From NCBI GenBank assembly GCA_938028705.1, contig CALIZI010000277.1:1-53474 (forward strand): a stretch of DNA of 53,474 nt, in the 5' to 3' direction. The DNA is from an uncultured Saprospiraceae bacterium. GTDB lineage: Bacteria > Bacteroidota > Bacteroidia > Chitinophagales > Saprospiraceae. Positions within the stretch are counted from its first letter, which is position 1, and each line of letters begins with the position of its first letter. Both the position numbers and the translations under genes were made by a program. The notes under the pieces are model-generated. The model was not told the origin of the DNA. It saw nothing but the letters and a program-made list of their open reading frames with translations, and ran no database searches. Positions 27,162 through 36,334 of this stretch are shown piece after piece.

Positions 27162-27935
27162 TACAATTAGTATTTGCCCAAACCAAATTATATATTTTTT
27201 GCAATTTTTCTTCCCTAAATTTATTTCAAGAAGTGATTTTACATATTCCATCAAGTCTATTTTTCCACTTTCTGCTTCTGTTTTTAATACCTCAAAAAAA
27301 TTAACTTCTGCTCCTTGCCAAACCAATTCAAGTCTCCTCATTTTTTGCAGTGCAATATGTTCGTAGTTTTCAGGCATTCCCCAATAACATTTCAGACAGG
27401 CATCAATATCTTTTGCGAATGTCCAATTTTCACAATTTTCACAAGACCATGATTTAGCTCTGTTACAAGAGGCACATAGCAACATATAATCAGCTATATT
27501 CCACTGAAAATTTACAGCATCACCACTGATTTCATAAGGTACTCTATGGTCAATTTGAAGGTATCTTATCTCAAATTCACCGTTGCAGATATAACATTTT
27601 CCATGATTGACATCATACAAATCTTGTTTGAATGTCTTGGGAAACACCAGTCGTCCTTTGTATCTGTCTCGCCTGATTTTGCTTAAATCTCCGAACCGAT
27701 AAGCAGCAATTGATTTACCCTTTTTCGATTTCATTTTGAATGTCTCTAATGGAATTCCGGCTTCTCTGACATCTCTTGCTGCTCTTGGCGGGTGATTGTA
27801 CCCATATTTTTTTTCAATCTCTTCAGTTGAGATATATCCATGTTTTAAAATGTGGTCAAGTACAATTTTTGCGCGTTTGTTTGTAATTGATTTCACCAAG
27901 TCTAAAAAATCTTTCGGATATTTTTGTTTTGCCAT
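27018..27935 (-). CDS. HNH restriction-type endonuclease with winged-helix domain
   Basis: About 305 residues from the ATG at 27935, one base after the stop of the Dam-type gene, so translationally coupled; a TTG at 27944 is less likely. Residues ~20-90 look like a winged helix (STEEIEKKYGYNHPPRAARDV). The HNH/zinc core follows: CYICNGEFEIRYLQIDHRVP, DYMLLCASCNRAK, and an extra CENCENW ... CLKC zinc knuckle. The last ~45 residues (from MKQKRDRYEMHKYW) are really the start of a deleted methyltransferase, so the native C-terminus was probably near the LLEINLGKKNCKK stretch. It is likely the nuclease of a type II system with the Dam-like enzyme and/or the lost methylase. Confidence 0.8.
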   Translation of the reverse strand: MAKQKYPKDFLDLVKSITNKRAKIVLDHILKHGYISTEEIEKKYGYNHPPRAARDVREAGIPLETFKMKSKKGKSIAAYRFGDLSKIRRDRYKGRLVFPKTFKQDLYDVNHGKCYICNGEFEIRYLQIDHRVPYEISGDAVNFQWNIADYMLLCASCNRAKSWSCENCENWTFAKDIDACLKCYWGMPENYEHIALQKMRRLELVWQGAEVNFFEVLKTEAESGKIDLMEYVKSLLEINLGKKNCKKYIIWFGQILIVMKQKRDRYEMHKYWGKKPSNDLKSLIEKYSEEGDTVLDPFSGYGDKR

Positions 27936-27936
27936 G

Positions 27937-28836
27937 TTAGTCAAATAATGTCAGTGATTCAATGTATTGATTTGATATTCCTTGAGCGGTTATTTTTTCA
28001 TTCAAACATTCAGAGATATATAAGGATTCATACGTATTTTGTTTTCTTTTATGTAAAGTTGCTGTGGAAGAACGCCCTGCGTCCAGTTCAAATTTGATAA
28101 GGTTTAACTCATTAGGAAGTGCTTTGCCAAAGACTTTATTGCCGGTTCTTCCATCGTAACTCAATATAAAAGGTATTTGCTTTTTATTGAGGACAAAAAG
28201 CGAGGTAATAAAGTCATCAAATTTCACATCTTCATAATATCTGAATCCTCCGTTTTTACCTGTGCCTTGATAAGGAGGGTCTAAATACACCAAATCGTTT
28301 GCGTCCAGATTGTCAATGACAGCTTCATAATTTAAAGATGTTATTTTTGTTTTACCTTTCAGAAGTTGAGAAACTCTAAGTATATCGTTTCTCATATTTT
28401 TGGGTTGCCTTCCTTTTCTACGTTTATCAGGGCTTTGGTTAAATGCTCCGTTTGAATTGTATCGGACAGCCGCTTTTACACATTTGGCAAGAAGAAATAA
28501 AAGGTATTCGGGTTGGTGATTTTCATTGAAAAGAGAACGAATTTTGTAATAATATTCTTCTTCATTTCCAATTTGACCCAACCAAATATCGTGATACTTT
28601 TTAATAATAAATTCCGGCGAGTCAATAATCTTTTCCCACAACCGAATAAGGGGTTCATTAATGTCATTTATCCAGAAATTATCGGCTTTAAAATAATACG
28701 CAGACGCAATTGAAACCGCCGCAGAACCCGCAAAAGGTTCTACAAGCCTATTCGTTTCATCAGGAAAGAATCTTAGGATTTGACTTGCAAGATTTCTTTT
28801 ACTCCCTTGATATGGAATTGGATGCGGTATTTTCAT
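27937..28836 (-). CDS. Dam/DpnM-type adenine DNA methyltransferase
   Basis: A 299-residue N6-adenine methyltransferase of the alpha class. Motif X PYQGSKRNLA (residues ~8-17), SAM-binding motif I VEPFAGSAAVSI (~32), and catalytic motif IV YLDPPYQGTG (~188) are in the order typical of Dam/MboIIA/DpnM relatives. The C-terminal half has FILSYDGRTGN and an AGRSSTATLHKR segment often seen in restriction-associated members (MjaIII-like). It is the first gene of the island on the minus strand and is coupled to the HNH endonuclease, so it most likely protects the host from that nuclease. The target sequence cannot be read here. Confidence 0.88.
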   Translation of the reverse strand: MKIPHPIPYQGSKRNLASQILRFFPDETNRLVEPFAGSAAVSIASAYYFKADNFWINDINEPLIRLWEKIIDSPEFIIKKYHDIWLGQIGNEEEYYYKIRSLFNENHQPEYLLFLLAKCVKAAVRYNSNGAFNQSPDKRRKGRQPKNMRNDILRVSQLLKGKTKITSLNYEAVIDNLDANDLVYLDPPYQGTGKNGGFRYYEDVKFDDFITSLFVLNKKQIPFILSYDGRTGNKVFGKALPNELNLIKFELDAGRSSTATLHKRKQNTYESLYISECLNEKITAQGISNQYIESLTLFD

Positions 28837-28871
28837 ATTTTATTATATAAAATTTAATAATGCTTTATTTA

Positions 28872-29089
28872 TCTTGACAATATCATGTTTTAAAAATAAA
28901 AATATGTTTGTATTTAACATGGGATATTTTTTCCGAATTTGGGCTAAAACTCGTCAGACATTTTCAAAATTCACCGATGATGTCATATTTTTCCTGCAAA
29001 GTTTAAATGTCAGACGAGTTTTAGCCCAAATTCAAGAGCAAAATGCCAACTATATTAAATAAAAATCGAACATGACATTGTCAAGTTAT
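28872..29089. repeat. Palindrome with GTCAGACATTT core
   Basis: Inner arms AATTTGGGCTAAAACTCGTC (28936) and the inverted GACGAGTTTTAGCCCAAATT (to ~29032), outer arms CTTGACAATATCATGTT (28872) and AACATGACATTGTCAAG (29071-29088). The same words (CTAAAAC(T/C)(T/C)GTCAGACATTTT and CAAATTCAAG) recur in the element at 50279-50337. Confidence 0.75.
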
Positions 29090-29112
29090 TAAAAATCAAA
29101 TCAATCACTACA

Positions 29113-31704
29113 CTACTTCTTCCGCTTCCCCTTCCCTTTCTTAGTCGCCTTAGCAGCCACTTTCGATGTAGTTTTCTGCGGTTTTTCTTTAACTGTTCTA
29201 TCAGTTTTTTTCGTTACCACAGGTTCTACATCATAAGTTTTAAAGGCATTAAGGTTTTCCCAATTCGTATTTCTGCCCCAATAGACCATACCACCAATGA
29301 AGCACAATAAAGCCAAGAGAGAACCTATCAGCGAAATCATTTCTCCGGTATAGTAGGAGCGCGGTTCAAAGCGCATTTCTATTTTGTGCTTACCTGCGGG
29401 TACACGCATGGCACGTAGCGTGTAGTTGGCTTTTATAAAATCATTTTCAATAGGCGCATCGTCAATATAGACCTGCCAACCTTTTTCCGGCGGGTAGTAT
29501 ATTTCTGAAAAAACGGCGAGTTGTTCGCTGTTGGTGTTCGATTCGTAGGTCATTTTATCGGGGTGATAATTGGTGAGACGAATCGAATTACCTGCATTCG
29601 CTGTACTGTCGGCACTTAGATTTAAGCCCTTTAGGTAGTCGGCATGTTTCTGCTGTACCAATGCCGTAGTTCGTGGATTGAGGGTGGCTAATGCTGCGAG
29701 TTCTGCGTCTGCATTTTCCACCATTTTATATTCATTGACAAACCACGCATTACCCAAATTTGAATTTCGCGGAATGGCTCTCGCTTGTCCTTTATCGTCA
29801 TTATTAATGATGAATCTGGTGTTGAGCATGTCAAGGATTTGACCGTTTTTGTTCACATCCATTGGCGAATATTGCTTGGTCATTTCTTCATAGCGCATCA
29901 ATTTGGCGGCATGGTATCCACTCAAACTTTTATGAAAATAAGACGTGGTAGCATTACCATCTATTCTACCACGCGAGAGGTCGAGTACGCGAAAATGTGG
30001 GTCGGCATCTGCCATGATTTGGGCATCTGCGCCCGTAGGTTGCGTAATCGCTTCTATCCTTGATGTCTCTTCAAAACTGTCATTATCGACATATCGCTTG
30101 GAGACCGTCCATGCTTCCGCCACAACTAATAAAGCAATAAGCGGCACTGCAATCATAGACTTCAATCTGCCTTTCAGATAAAACCACATCACCGCTGTAC
30201 TTGCCAAAATAAACAATAAAGCACGAAACACATCGGCACGTAAAAGACCTGCTCTGTCGCCTTGTAGCATCGTCGCAATTTCGGGTGGATACTGTGCATC
30301 CCTCACTCCCGTAAAACTCAACATTCCACTTCCTGCCAACATTAGCAGACAGATAGCACCTGCAATACCCGCTGCGTAGAGTAAAGCTCGTTGTTTGGAT
30401 TCGGTAGAAAATTCACTACTGAAAAAACGTTGTAATCCCAATGCGCCCATTAGGATAAAGGTCATCAATCCGAGATTGAGAATCATTTTTACCGAGCGAA
30501 ATTTATTATAAAAAGGAAAATAATCAAACATAAAATCATTGAAGCCAAAGTTTTTACCCCAACTCAAAATGATGATAAAAATACTGGCAACAATCAACCA
30601 CCACTTCATCGGACCTTTGACCAAAAAAGCCCCTAAGAAAAATAAAAAACAGACGATAGCTCCGTAGTGAATCGGACCGGAAGTAAAGGGTTGGTCGCCC
30701 CAATACATCGCGCCTCCTGCTTGTCGCGCAGCGTAGGAAGCGGGTGCGCCTTGCTGCCTTGCTTGTTGCAATAATACCTTATAAATCTCTGTACCTTCGC
30801 CGCTTTGCAATGAACCGCCACCACGTGCATTTGGAAACATCAGCGTCATGGTTTCGCCGATACCATAACTCCAACTGAAAGCGTAGTCTTTATCCAAGCC
30901 GTCATTTCCGGCTTTGGCACTCAATTCGGATTTTCCGCGTATGGTTTCTTTGGAATACTCTTGGGTTGTCCAGATATTGGTAGTGTTGGCAGCAAAGGCG
31001 AGTATGGTTGCGAGTACGAGTGCGCCTGTGGCTTTTAGGAAGTTGGGGAGTTCGTTTTTGCGTATGGCTTCTACCAATTTGAATATGCCGTAAATCGCTA
31101 AAATGAGCAACAAATAATAGGTAATCTGAAGGTGATTGGCAGTGATTTGTAAGCCCAAAAAGAAGGCAGTCAGTCCGGCACCAAGCAGGTATTTGCCCCG
31201 AAAAGCGAGCAGCACACCCGCCAATGCCGCAGGGGTGTATGCCAGCGCAATGAGTTTGGTAGAGTGTCCGGCTTCCATGAGACACATATAATTGGTGGAG
31301 AGTCCGTAAGCCACTGCGCCCATGATACCGATACGCCAATCTATGCCCATCGTGACCATTAAAAGATACATACCCAACATCAATAACAGCAAAGATGTAT
31401 GCGGCACGGTCACGCTATTCCAAGCAACAAAAGCCCGATATGGGTGCTGCAAAAGGTTCTTTTTGGCAGAGCCACGCAACTGATAGGTGGGCATACCGCC
31501 AAAGGCAGCATTGGTCCAGAGAATGGATTTGCCGTCGTTTTCCTCCATTTTTTTCATTTCGGCTTGCATCCCGCGGGCATTGATATTGTCCGATTGGTAG
31601 AGGACTTTGCCGCCCAATGAAGGCGCGAAATATATGAAGGCTACCGCCATTAAAATGAAAAATGCAGCAACGTGGGGTAGTAAGTTTTTGATGATTGGAC
31701 TCAT
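29113..31704 (-). CDS. YfhO-family multi-pass membrane protein (GT-C type)
   Basis: An 863-residue integral membrane protein of the bacterial YfhO family. About 12-14 hydrophobic helices fill residues 10-560, with a first periplasmic loop opening PSLGGKVLYQSDNINARG whose acidic residue suits a GT-C glycosyltransferase; after the helices a large periplasmic domain (~570-790: DPHFRVLDLSRGRIDGN ... LFE-type beta sheet ending RMRFEPRSYY in spirit) and one last helix near 805-825. The C-terminus is a Lys-rich cytosolic tail (KVAAKATKKGKGKRKK). YfhO proteins act in glycosylation of lipoteichoic acid in Firmicutes; the role in Bacteroidota is unknown. Preceded by a heptad array 5 bases upstream. Confidence 0.82.
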   Translation of the reverse strand: MSPIIKNLLPHVAAFFILMAVAFIYFAPSLGGKVLYQSDNINARGMQAEMKKMEENDGKSILWTNAAFGGMPTYQLRGSAKKNLLQHPYRAFVAWNSVTVPHTSLLLLMLGMYLLMVTMGIDWRIGIMGAVAYGLSTNYMCLMEAGHSTKLIALAYTPAALAGVLLAFRGKYLLGAGLTAFFLGLQITANHLQITYYLLLILAIYGIFKLVEAIRKNELPNFLKATGALVLATILAFAANTTNIWTTQEYSKETIRGKSELSAKAGNDGLDKDYAFSWSYGIGETMTLMFPNARGGGSLQSGEGTEIYKVLLQQARQQGAPASYAARQAGGAMYWGDQPFTSGPIHYGAIVCFLFFLGAFLVKGPMKWWLIVASIFIIILSWGKNFGFNDFMFDYFPFYNKFRSVKMILNLGLMTFILMGALGLQRFFSSEFSTESKQRALLYAAGIAGAICLLMLAGSGMLSFTGVRDAQYPPEIATMLQGDRAGLLRADVFRALLFILASTAVMWFYLKGRLKSMIAVPLIALLVVAEAWTVSKRYVDNDSFEETSRIEAITQPTGADAQIMADADPHFRVLDLSRGRIDGNATTSYFHKSLSGYHAAKLMRYEEMTKQYSPMDVNKNGQILDMLNTRFIINNDDKGQARAIPRNSNLGNAWFVNEYKMVENADAELAALATLNPRTTALVQQKHADYLKGLNLSADSTANAGNSIRLTNYHPDKMTYESNTNSEQLAVFSEIYYPPEKGWQVYIDDAPIENDFIKANYTLRAMRVPAGKHKIEMRFEPRSYYTGEMISLIGSLLALLCFIGGMVYWGRNTNWENLNAFKTYDVEPVVTKKTDRTVKEKPQKTTSKVAAKATKKGKGKRKK

Positions 31705-31709
31705 GTTTA

Positions 31710-31751
31710 GTTCATAGTTGGTGGTTCATGGTTCATAGTTCGTGATTGAAC
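31710..31751. repeat. Heptad array upstream of the YfhO gene
   Basis: Six consecutive heptads: GTTCATA, GTTGGTG, GTTCATG, GTTCATA, GTTCGTG, ATTGAAC. It begins five bases before the minus-strand start codon, so read on the coding strand it is a TATGAAC-type array. Confidence 0.8.
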
Positions 31752-31772
31752 TTGGACACTGACCGGATTAAG

Positions 31773-31960
31773 GCGTGCAATTTACGACAAAACATATTTA
31801 ATCTCAAATAAGTAGGTGGTCGGACGTTAAATACATCGGGGAATCAGGTATGCCGAGCGCAACATTCAATTATCCACCTATTTAGCGGGTGAGTAATGAA
31901 CCGCTAAAAGGACGTGAAAGCTATACGGCTCTGACCTCGTATTGAATAAGAACAAATTTA
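31773..31960 (+). ncRNA. Structured RNA candidate, perhaps the 5' part of a group II intron
   Basis: More GC-rich than its surroundings and full of compatible helices: TAGGTGG (31813-31819) with CCACCTA (31874-31880), and TAGCGG (31883-31888) with CCGCTA (31901-31906). The words GTGCAA at the start, TATGCCGAGCGCAA, GCGGGTGAGTAATGAACCGC and GGACGTGAAAGC resemble what I recall of domain I of bacterial group II introns. There is no reverse transcriptase and no convincing domain V, so at most a fragment. The rest of the 31752-32351 gap is AT-rich with no gene visible. Confidence 0.35.
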
Positions 31961-32254
31961 CCTAACACCAAAATTAATTGATTTATGAATAGAATAATTG
32001 ACTTTCTTATTATTATTTTCAAATTATAGAAAAATCAAATAAATAATATTCAGCTTGCAACCCTTCTATATTATTTTTCCGTCTTACATCTACTCACAGC
32101 TTAATGTGTTTTCAAATGTCACATCATTTATTATCATCATGTGAAATCACATTAAAAATCACTATAATTTACATTCTGCACAAAACTTATCCCGCTAAAG
32201 CATAATACATTCTAAAGCATTTTCTTTTTTTTAATACATCGAAACGATTACAAT

Positions 32255-32292
32255 AACTATGGACTATCGACTCTCCAACTATGGATTGATAG
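32255..32292. repeat. Heptad-like array upstream of the DUF1800 gene
   Basis: AACTATG, GACTATC, GACTCTC, one extra C, AACTATG, GATTGAT. It ends about 60 bases before the start codon and has the same coding-strand orientation as the other arrays. Confidence 0.6.
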
Positions 32293-32351
32293 CCGTAAAA
32301 TACACATCATACACTCACACAATATTTATATCAGGTTTTTAAATAAAATAT

Positions 32352-34154
32352 ATGATTAAAAAATTTTCAATATTATTATCCATTCTCCTGATGCCTTATG
32401 GTGCAATAATGGCACAGGTATATCCTGACTATCTCGGGGCGGGGCATGACGTGGGCATACAAGTCTCGTCAAGCGATGATAATGCCGATAATTTAGCCGA
32501 AAACACTGTCAACGGAACAGGCTTAATGCCTGATATGGTCGGAGCATCACGCTTTTTGGCACAAGCAACAATGGGATTCAATTACGAAGAAGTAGAATAT
32601 GTAAATCAAATAGGCATAGATACTTGGCTTGAAGAACAGTTTAATATGCCGGTTTCATCTTACGAAGAAACCTATCAAATGATTTACGATAGTGCTTTGG
32701 TCATCACCCCTACGAATGACACGCCAAAAGATGAATACCTCAGTTATGCCTTTTATGAAATGTTGGTCAAAAAACCTGATTTTTTAAGGCATAAAGTTGC
32801 CTTTGCCTTGAGTCAAATATTGGTCATTTCACCGCCGGGAACCAATATAGGCAATCGCGGATTTGGCAATTCCAACTATTACGATATTCTATATCAGGGA
32901 GCTTTTGGCAATTATCGGGATATGTTGTATGATGTCACACTTCATCCATCAATGGGCATTTATTTGAGTACCTTTAAAAACAAAAAAGCGGATTTTGCGC
33001 TTGGTACATATCCTGACGAAAATTATGCCCGCGAAATCATGCAGTTGTTCAGCATTGGTCTTCTCGAACTCAATAATGACGGCACGACAAAATTGGATGC
33101 CAATGGCGAAGTCATCCCAACTTACGATATATACGATATTCAGGAACTCTCCAAAGTTTTTACGGGCTTTGGTGCAGGAGCTACCCTTGATGGTTCTGCG
33201 GCAACTTTTACCAAAGGCAGGGGAGCCACCGACCTCACCGTTCCCATGAATATGTACGATGGCTTCCACGATGCTACCGAAAAAAGTATGATAGACGGCA
33301 GTATTTTACCCGCCAATCAGACAGGTTTGCAGGATGTCAATGATGCGGTCGATGTCTTGTTCAATCACCCTAATGTCGGTCCGTTTATCGCCATTCGACT
33401 CATACAGCAGCTCGTCAAATCTAACCCGACACCCGCCTACATCAACAGAGTAGCTACTACATTCAACAATAATGGACAAGGCGAAAGAGGTGACTTAAAA
33501 GCCGTTGTCACAGCCATTCTAACTGATCCCGAAGCCCGCAATTGTGCATGGATAGATGACCCTCAAACCGGTAAATTAATGCAACCCGTAGAGCGATTCA
33601 CCAACCTGTTTTTGGCATTCGATATCAACACGCCTTCCGGCAAAATATGGTTCAGAGACAAAAATGATTTGCTCGAAAAAGTAGAACAATCTTTTTTGGC
33701 AGCTCCCTCTGTGTTCAATTTTTTCTCACCGTTTTATGCTGAAAAAGAAGTTGTAGAACCCAATGACATGGTGTCTCCCGAATTTCAAATCCTTCACACC
33801 ACTACAGGCATTCATTATTTGAATACTATCGAAAATTCAGTAAAAACGCGACCATTTCTTAACCGGACAAAGATAAGTGATTCAGGTACCAGTTTAATTT
33901 ATAATAATCAAGATGAAGCGATGTTGGACTTAACCGACGAAATGGATATATTTAATAATCAAGGACTTACAGCGTTATTGGACAGACTGAATTTGCTGCT
34001 ATGTAGAGGACAATTATCCGCCAATGCACAAGTCAATATTGAAAATACCATCAATCAGTATATGACAAGTATATCATCTTACACTGCCGAAAGAGCGGTA
34101 GAAGACGCTATCTATTTCATCATGGTTTCACCCAATTATATGATTTTAAAATAA
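32352..34154 (+). CDS. Secreted DUF1800 domain protein
   Basis: A 600-residue exported protein. Signal peptide 1-22 (MIKKFSILLSILLMPYGAIMAQ). The DUF1800 body opens with ASRFLAQATMGFNYEEVEYV and IDTWLEEQFNMP, and includes FLRHKVAFALSQILVIS, NYAREIMQLFSIGLLELN and the C-terminal RAVEDAIYFIMVSPNYMILK, all typical. Function is not established; the family almost always sits next to DUF1501, as here (~100 bases downstream, same strand). The pair is therefore probably one operon or functional unit in the periplasm or on the surface. No T9SS domain is present. Confidence 0.88.
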   Translation: MIKKFSILLSILLMPYGAIMAQVYPDYLGAGHDVGIQVSSSDDNADNLAENTVNGTGLMPDMVGASRFLAQATMGFNYEEVEYVNQIGIDTWLEEQFNMPVSSYEETYQMIYDSALVITPTNDTPKDEYLSYAFYEMLVKKPDFLRHKVAFALSQILVISPPGTNIGNRGFGNSNYYDILYQGAFGNYRDMLYDVTLHPSMGIYLSTFKNKKADFALGTYPDENYAREIMQLFSIGLLELNNDGTTKLDANGEVIPTYDIYDIQELSKVFTGFGAGATLDGSAATFTKGRGATDLTVPMNMYDGFHDATEKSMIDGSILPANQTGLQDVNDAVDVLFNHPNVGPFIAIRLIQQLVKSNPTPAYINRVATTFNNNGQGERGDLKAVVTAILTDPEARNCAWIDDPQTGKLMQPVERFTNLFLAFDINTPSGKIWFRDKNDLLEKVEQSFLAAPSVFNFFSPFYAEKEVVEPNDMVSPEFQILHTTTGIHYLNTIENSVKTRPFLNRTKISDSGTSLIYNNQDEAMLDLTDEMDIFNNQGLTALLDRLNLLLCRGQLSANAQVNIENTINQYMTSISSYTAERAVEDAIYFIMVSPNYMILK

Positions 34155-34242
34155 CAGTTCATAGTTGATAGTTCATAGTCGATAGACAAGCACAAATAGT
34201 ATTGCGCTCTATCTATGAACTATGAACTATGAACTATGAACT
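34155..34242. repeat. Heptad palindrome between DUF1800 and DUF1501 genes
   Basis: Left arm AGTTCATAGTTGATAGTTCA and a right arm of tandem GAACTAT heptads (about 34216-34242) are inverted. The right arm ends about eight bases before the DUF1501 start codon. Confidence 0.8.
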
Positions 34243-34250
34243 AATAAAAT

Positions 34251-35654
34251 ATGTCAAATTATAATCGAAGAGATTTTTTGAGTACGCTGGGCTTAGGTTG
34301 TGCCTCCGTAGGTGCAACGACTTTACTCTCCGGCATCACCAATATGGGCTTGCTCAATGCAGCCGCAGCCGCAAACCGCCCTGTCTATCAAGCCAATGGC
34401 TACAAAGCCTTAGTCTGCGTCCTGCTTTCCGGAGGTAATGACAGCTACAATATGCTCATTCCAAGCGGCAATGACGAATATGGCGAGTACGCTAATGTAC
34501 GCACCAATCTCAAAATAGCACAAGAGGAACTCCTGCCACTCAACCCACTCAATCCTGACGGCAAATCTTACGGCTTGCACCCAAGCATGACCAATATACA
34601 AACCATGTTTGAAGCCGGAAATTTAGCATTTATTGCCAACGTGGGCGCATTGGTAGAACCCACGACACTCACTAGTTTCAATACCGGAAACAACCTCCCC
34701 TTGGGTCTATTTTCACACTCCGACCAACGAACACATTGGCAGACATCTGTACCGCAAGACAGAGCAGCACTTGGCTGGGGCGGCAGACTCGCGGACATCC
34801 TCTACACCAATAATGCCAACCAGAATATTTCGATGAACATCTCCCTTGATGGTATCAATGTATTTCAAAGAGGCAATAACGTACAGTCTTTTTCCATCAA
34901 ACCAACAGGCAGTGGAAGTATCACCTTGAATGGTATTACCAATAATGGTTTTTATCAAAGTCTGAAACGACAAACCTTAGACAATCTATTGGATGTCAAC
35001 TATCAAAATATATTAGAAACAGCTTATGCTAATTCTGTCACAGGCTCAAAAAACAACTCTTTGGAGTTTAGTGCCGCTATCACCAACGGTACACCGATAA
35101 CGACCACCTTTGCAGATGAAAAACTATCTGAACGCTTGAATATGGTCGCAAAAACCATCGCTGCCAGAGATATTTTGAATGTCAGCAACCAAACATTTTT
35201 TGTACAATTAGGCGGCTTTGATACCCACGATAATATCATCGCAGACCACGCCACACTCATGTCAAAACTTGATGCTGCACTCAAATCTTTCTACGATGCA
35301 CTCGTAGAACTGGGCGTTGAAAATGACGTAACCACCTTCACGATTTCAGATTTTTCCAGAAAACTTGTTTCTAATGGCGATGGCTCTGACCATGCTTGGG
35401 GCGGACATGCCATAGTCATGGGCGGTGCGGTTACAGGGCAAAAGATTTATGGTCAATATCCTGACCTCTATCTCGGTAATTCGCTCGATACAGGCAATGG
35501 CAGAATTATTCCCACGACATCTTGCGATGAATATTTTGCGGAACTGGCATTATGGTTTGGTGCTTCTCCATCCGATTTAGACCAAATTTTTCCGAATATC
35601 AACAACTTTTGGGATCCAACAACAGGTATCCCACCCATTGGATTCATAGCGTAA
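34251..35654 (+). CDS. DUF1501 domain protein with Tat-like signal
   Basis: A 467-residue exported protein of the DUF1501 family (alkaline-phosphatase/sulfatase-like fold). The N-terminus NYNRRDFLSTLGLGCASVGA has the twin arginine and hydrophobic stretch of a Tat signal. Family landmarks: LVCVLLSGGNDSYNMLIP, YGLHPSMTNIQTMFEAGNLAFIANVG, LFSHSDQRTHWQTS, FFVQLGGFDTHDN, TFTISDFSRKLVSNGDGSDHAWGGH. The Asp/His ligands of the metal site appear intact, so an enzyme is likely but the substrate is unknown. Directly downstream of DUF1800. Confidence 0.9.
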   Translation: MSNYNRRDFLSTLGLGCASVGATTLLSGITNMGLLNAAAAANRPVYQANGYKALVCVLLSGGNDSYNMLIPSGNDEYGEYANVRTNLKIAQEELLPLNPLNPDGKSYGLHPSMTNIQTMFEAGNLAFIANVGALVEPTTLTSFNTGNNLPLGLFSHSDQRTHWQTSVPQDRAALGWGGRLADILYTNNANQNISMNISLDGINVFQRGNNVQSFSIKPTGSGSITLNGITNNGFYQSLKRQTLDNLLDVNYQNILETAYANSVTGSKNNSLEFSAAITNGTPITTTFADEKLSERLNMVAKTIAARDILNVSNQTFFVQLGGFDTHDNIIADHATLMSKLDAALKSFYDALVELGVENDVTTFTISDFSRKLVSNGDGSDHAWGGHAIVMGGAVTGQKIYGQYPDLYLGNSLDTGNGRIIPTTSCDEYFAELALWFGASPSDLDQIFPNINNFWDPTTGIPPIGFIA

Positions 35655-35680
35655 CCTAGGATCCATCAGCCTGACGACGA

Positions 35681-36050
35681 ACCGTACAGGCGGTTTTAAC
35701 CGCCATGTCTAATGTAATTTTTTAAAATGAGAACATTACAAATTGTTTTTATTTTTTACATGGCGATTAAAATCAACCTGTGCGATTAAAATAGTAAGCG
35801 GTGAAATTTCGCTTTATGTCGTTCAAGATGCGTTTCCCGATAGCTATCGGGACGACCCCGTTTGTAGCAAAAACACAAGCAAAACCTATCAAGGTGCGTA
35901 GCACCGACACCGTTAAATGTACAAACAGTGTCGCTCCTACGGAGCTTAGGAAATTTTGGGGAACATTTTGCTACAAACAGGGGCGGTACTATGTACCTTT
36001 TTGGTCAAGCTAATTTTAATCGCACAGGTTGGTTAAAATCGCCTGTACGG
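35681..36050. repeat. Multi-hairpin palindromic element (~370 bp)
   Basis: Nested pairs: CCGTACAGGCGGTTTTAACC (35682) with GGTTAAAATCGCCTGTACGG (to ~36050); CAACCTGTGCGATTAAAATAG (35774, shown by its first 20 of 21) is best described as CAACCTGTGCGATTAAAAT with its inverse at 36013-36031; CCCCGTTTGTAGCAAAA with TTTTGCTACAAACAGGGG (to ~35982); and CGCCATGT with ACATGGCG (35701-35764). The 16-mer CCCGATAGCTATCGGG is at 35836-35851. An apparent 70-codon frame inside (35801-36013) is an artefact of the repeat. The following 36060-36286 is almost pure A/T. Confidence 0.8.
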
Positions 36051-36286
36051 ATTAATAGCACAAAATATTGTAAGACCTTTTTTAATTATATTTTTTAAAA
36101 ATAATAATTATAAAAATATTTAAATTTTATAATATTAAAAATTATTTATAAATAATTTTATTTTTTTATAAAAATATTCAAATAATAATCAGGTCTGAAT
36201 TTTTAAAAATAAAAGCTAACCGTTCAAGTTTGCTCAACTTTGGTAATCATCAAGTTGCAAATCCCGATAACTACTACTCGGAAGTA

Positions 36287-36321
36287 ACTATGAACCATGA
36301 ACTGACAACTATGAACTGATA
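36287..36321. repeat. Heptad array upstream of the 970-residue gene
   Basis: Five heptads ACTATGA, ACCATGA, ACTGACA, ACTATGA, ACTGATA, ending 13 bases before the start codon. Confidence 0.75.
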
Positions 36322-36334
36322 GCTAAAATAAATC

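Noticed and set aside
31898-31931. A 34-nt stretch whose reverse strand begins GAGCCGTAT and ends CGGTTC, like group II intron domain V
   Set aside because: The length fits but the inner stem does not pair, and the surrounding helices read better on the plus strand.
35801-36013. A 70-codon frame
   Set aside because: It lies entirely inside a multi-hairpin repeat element and its sequence is explained by the inverted arms.
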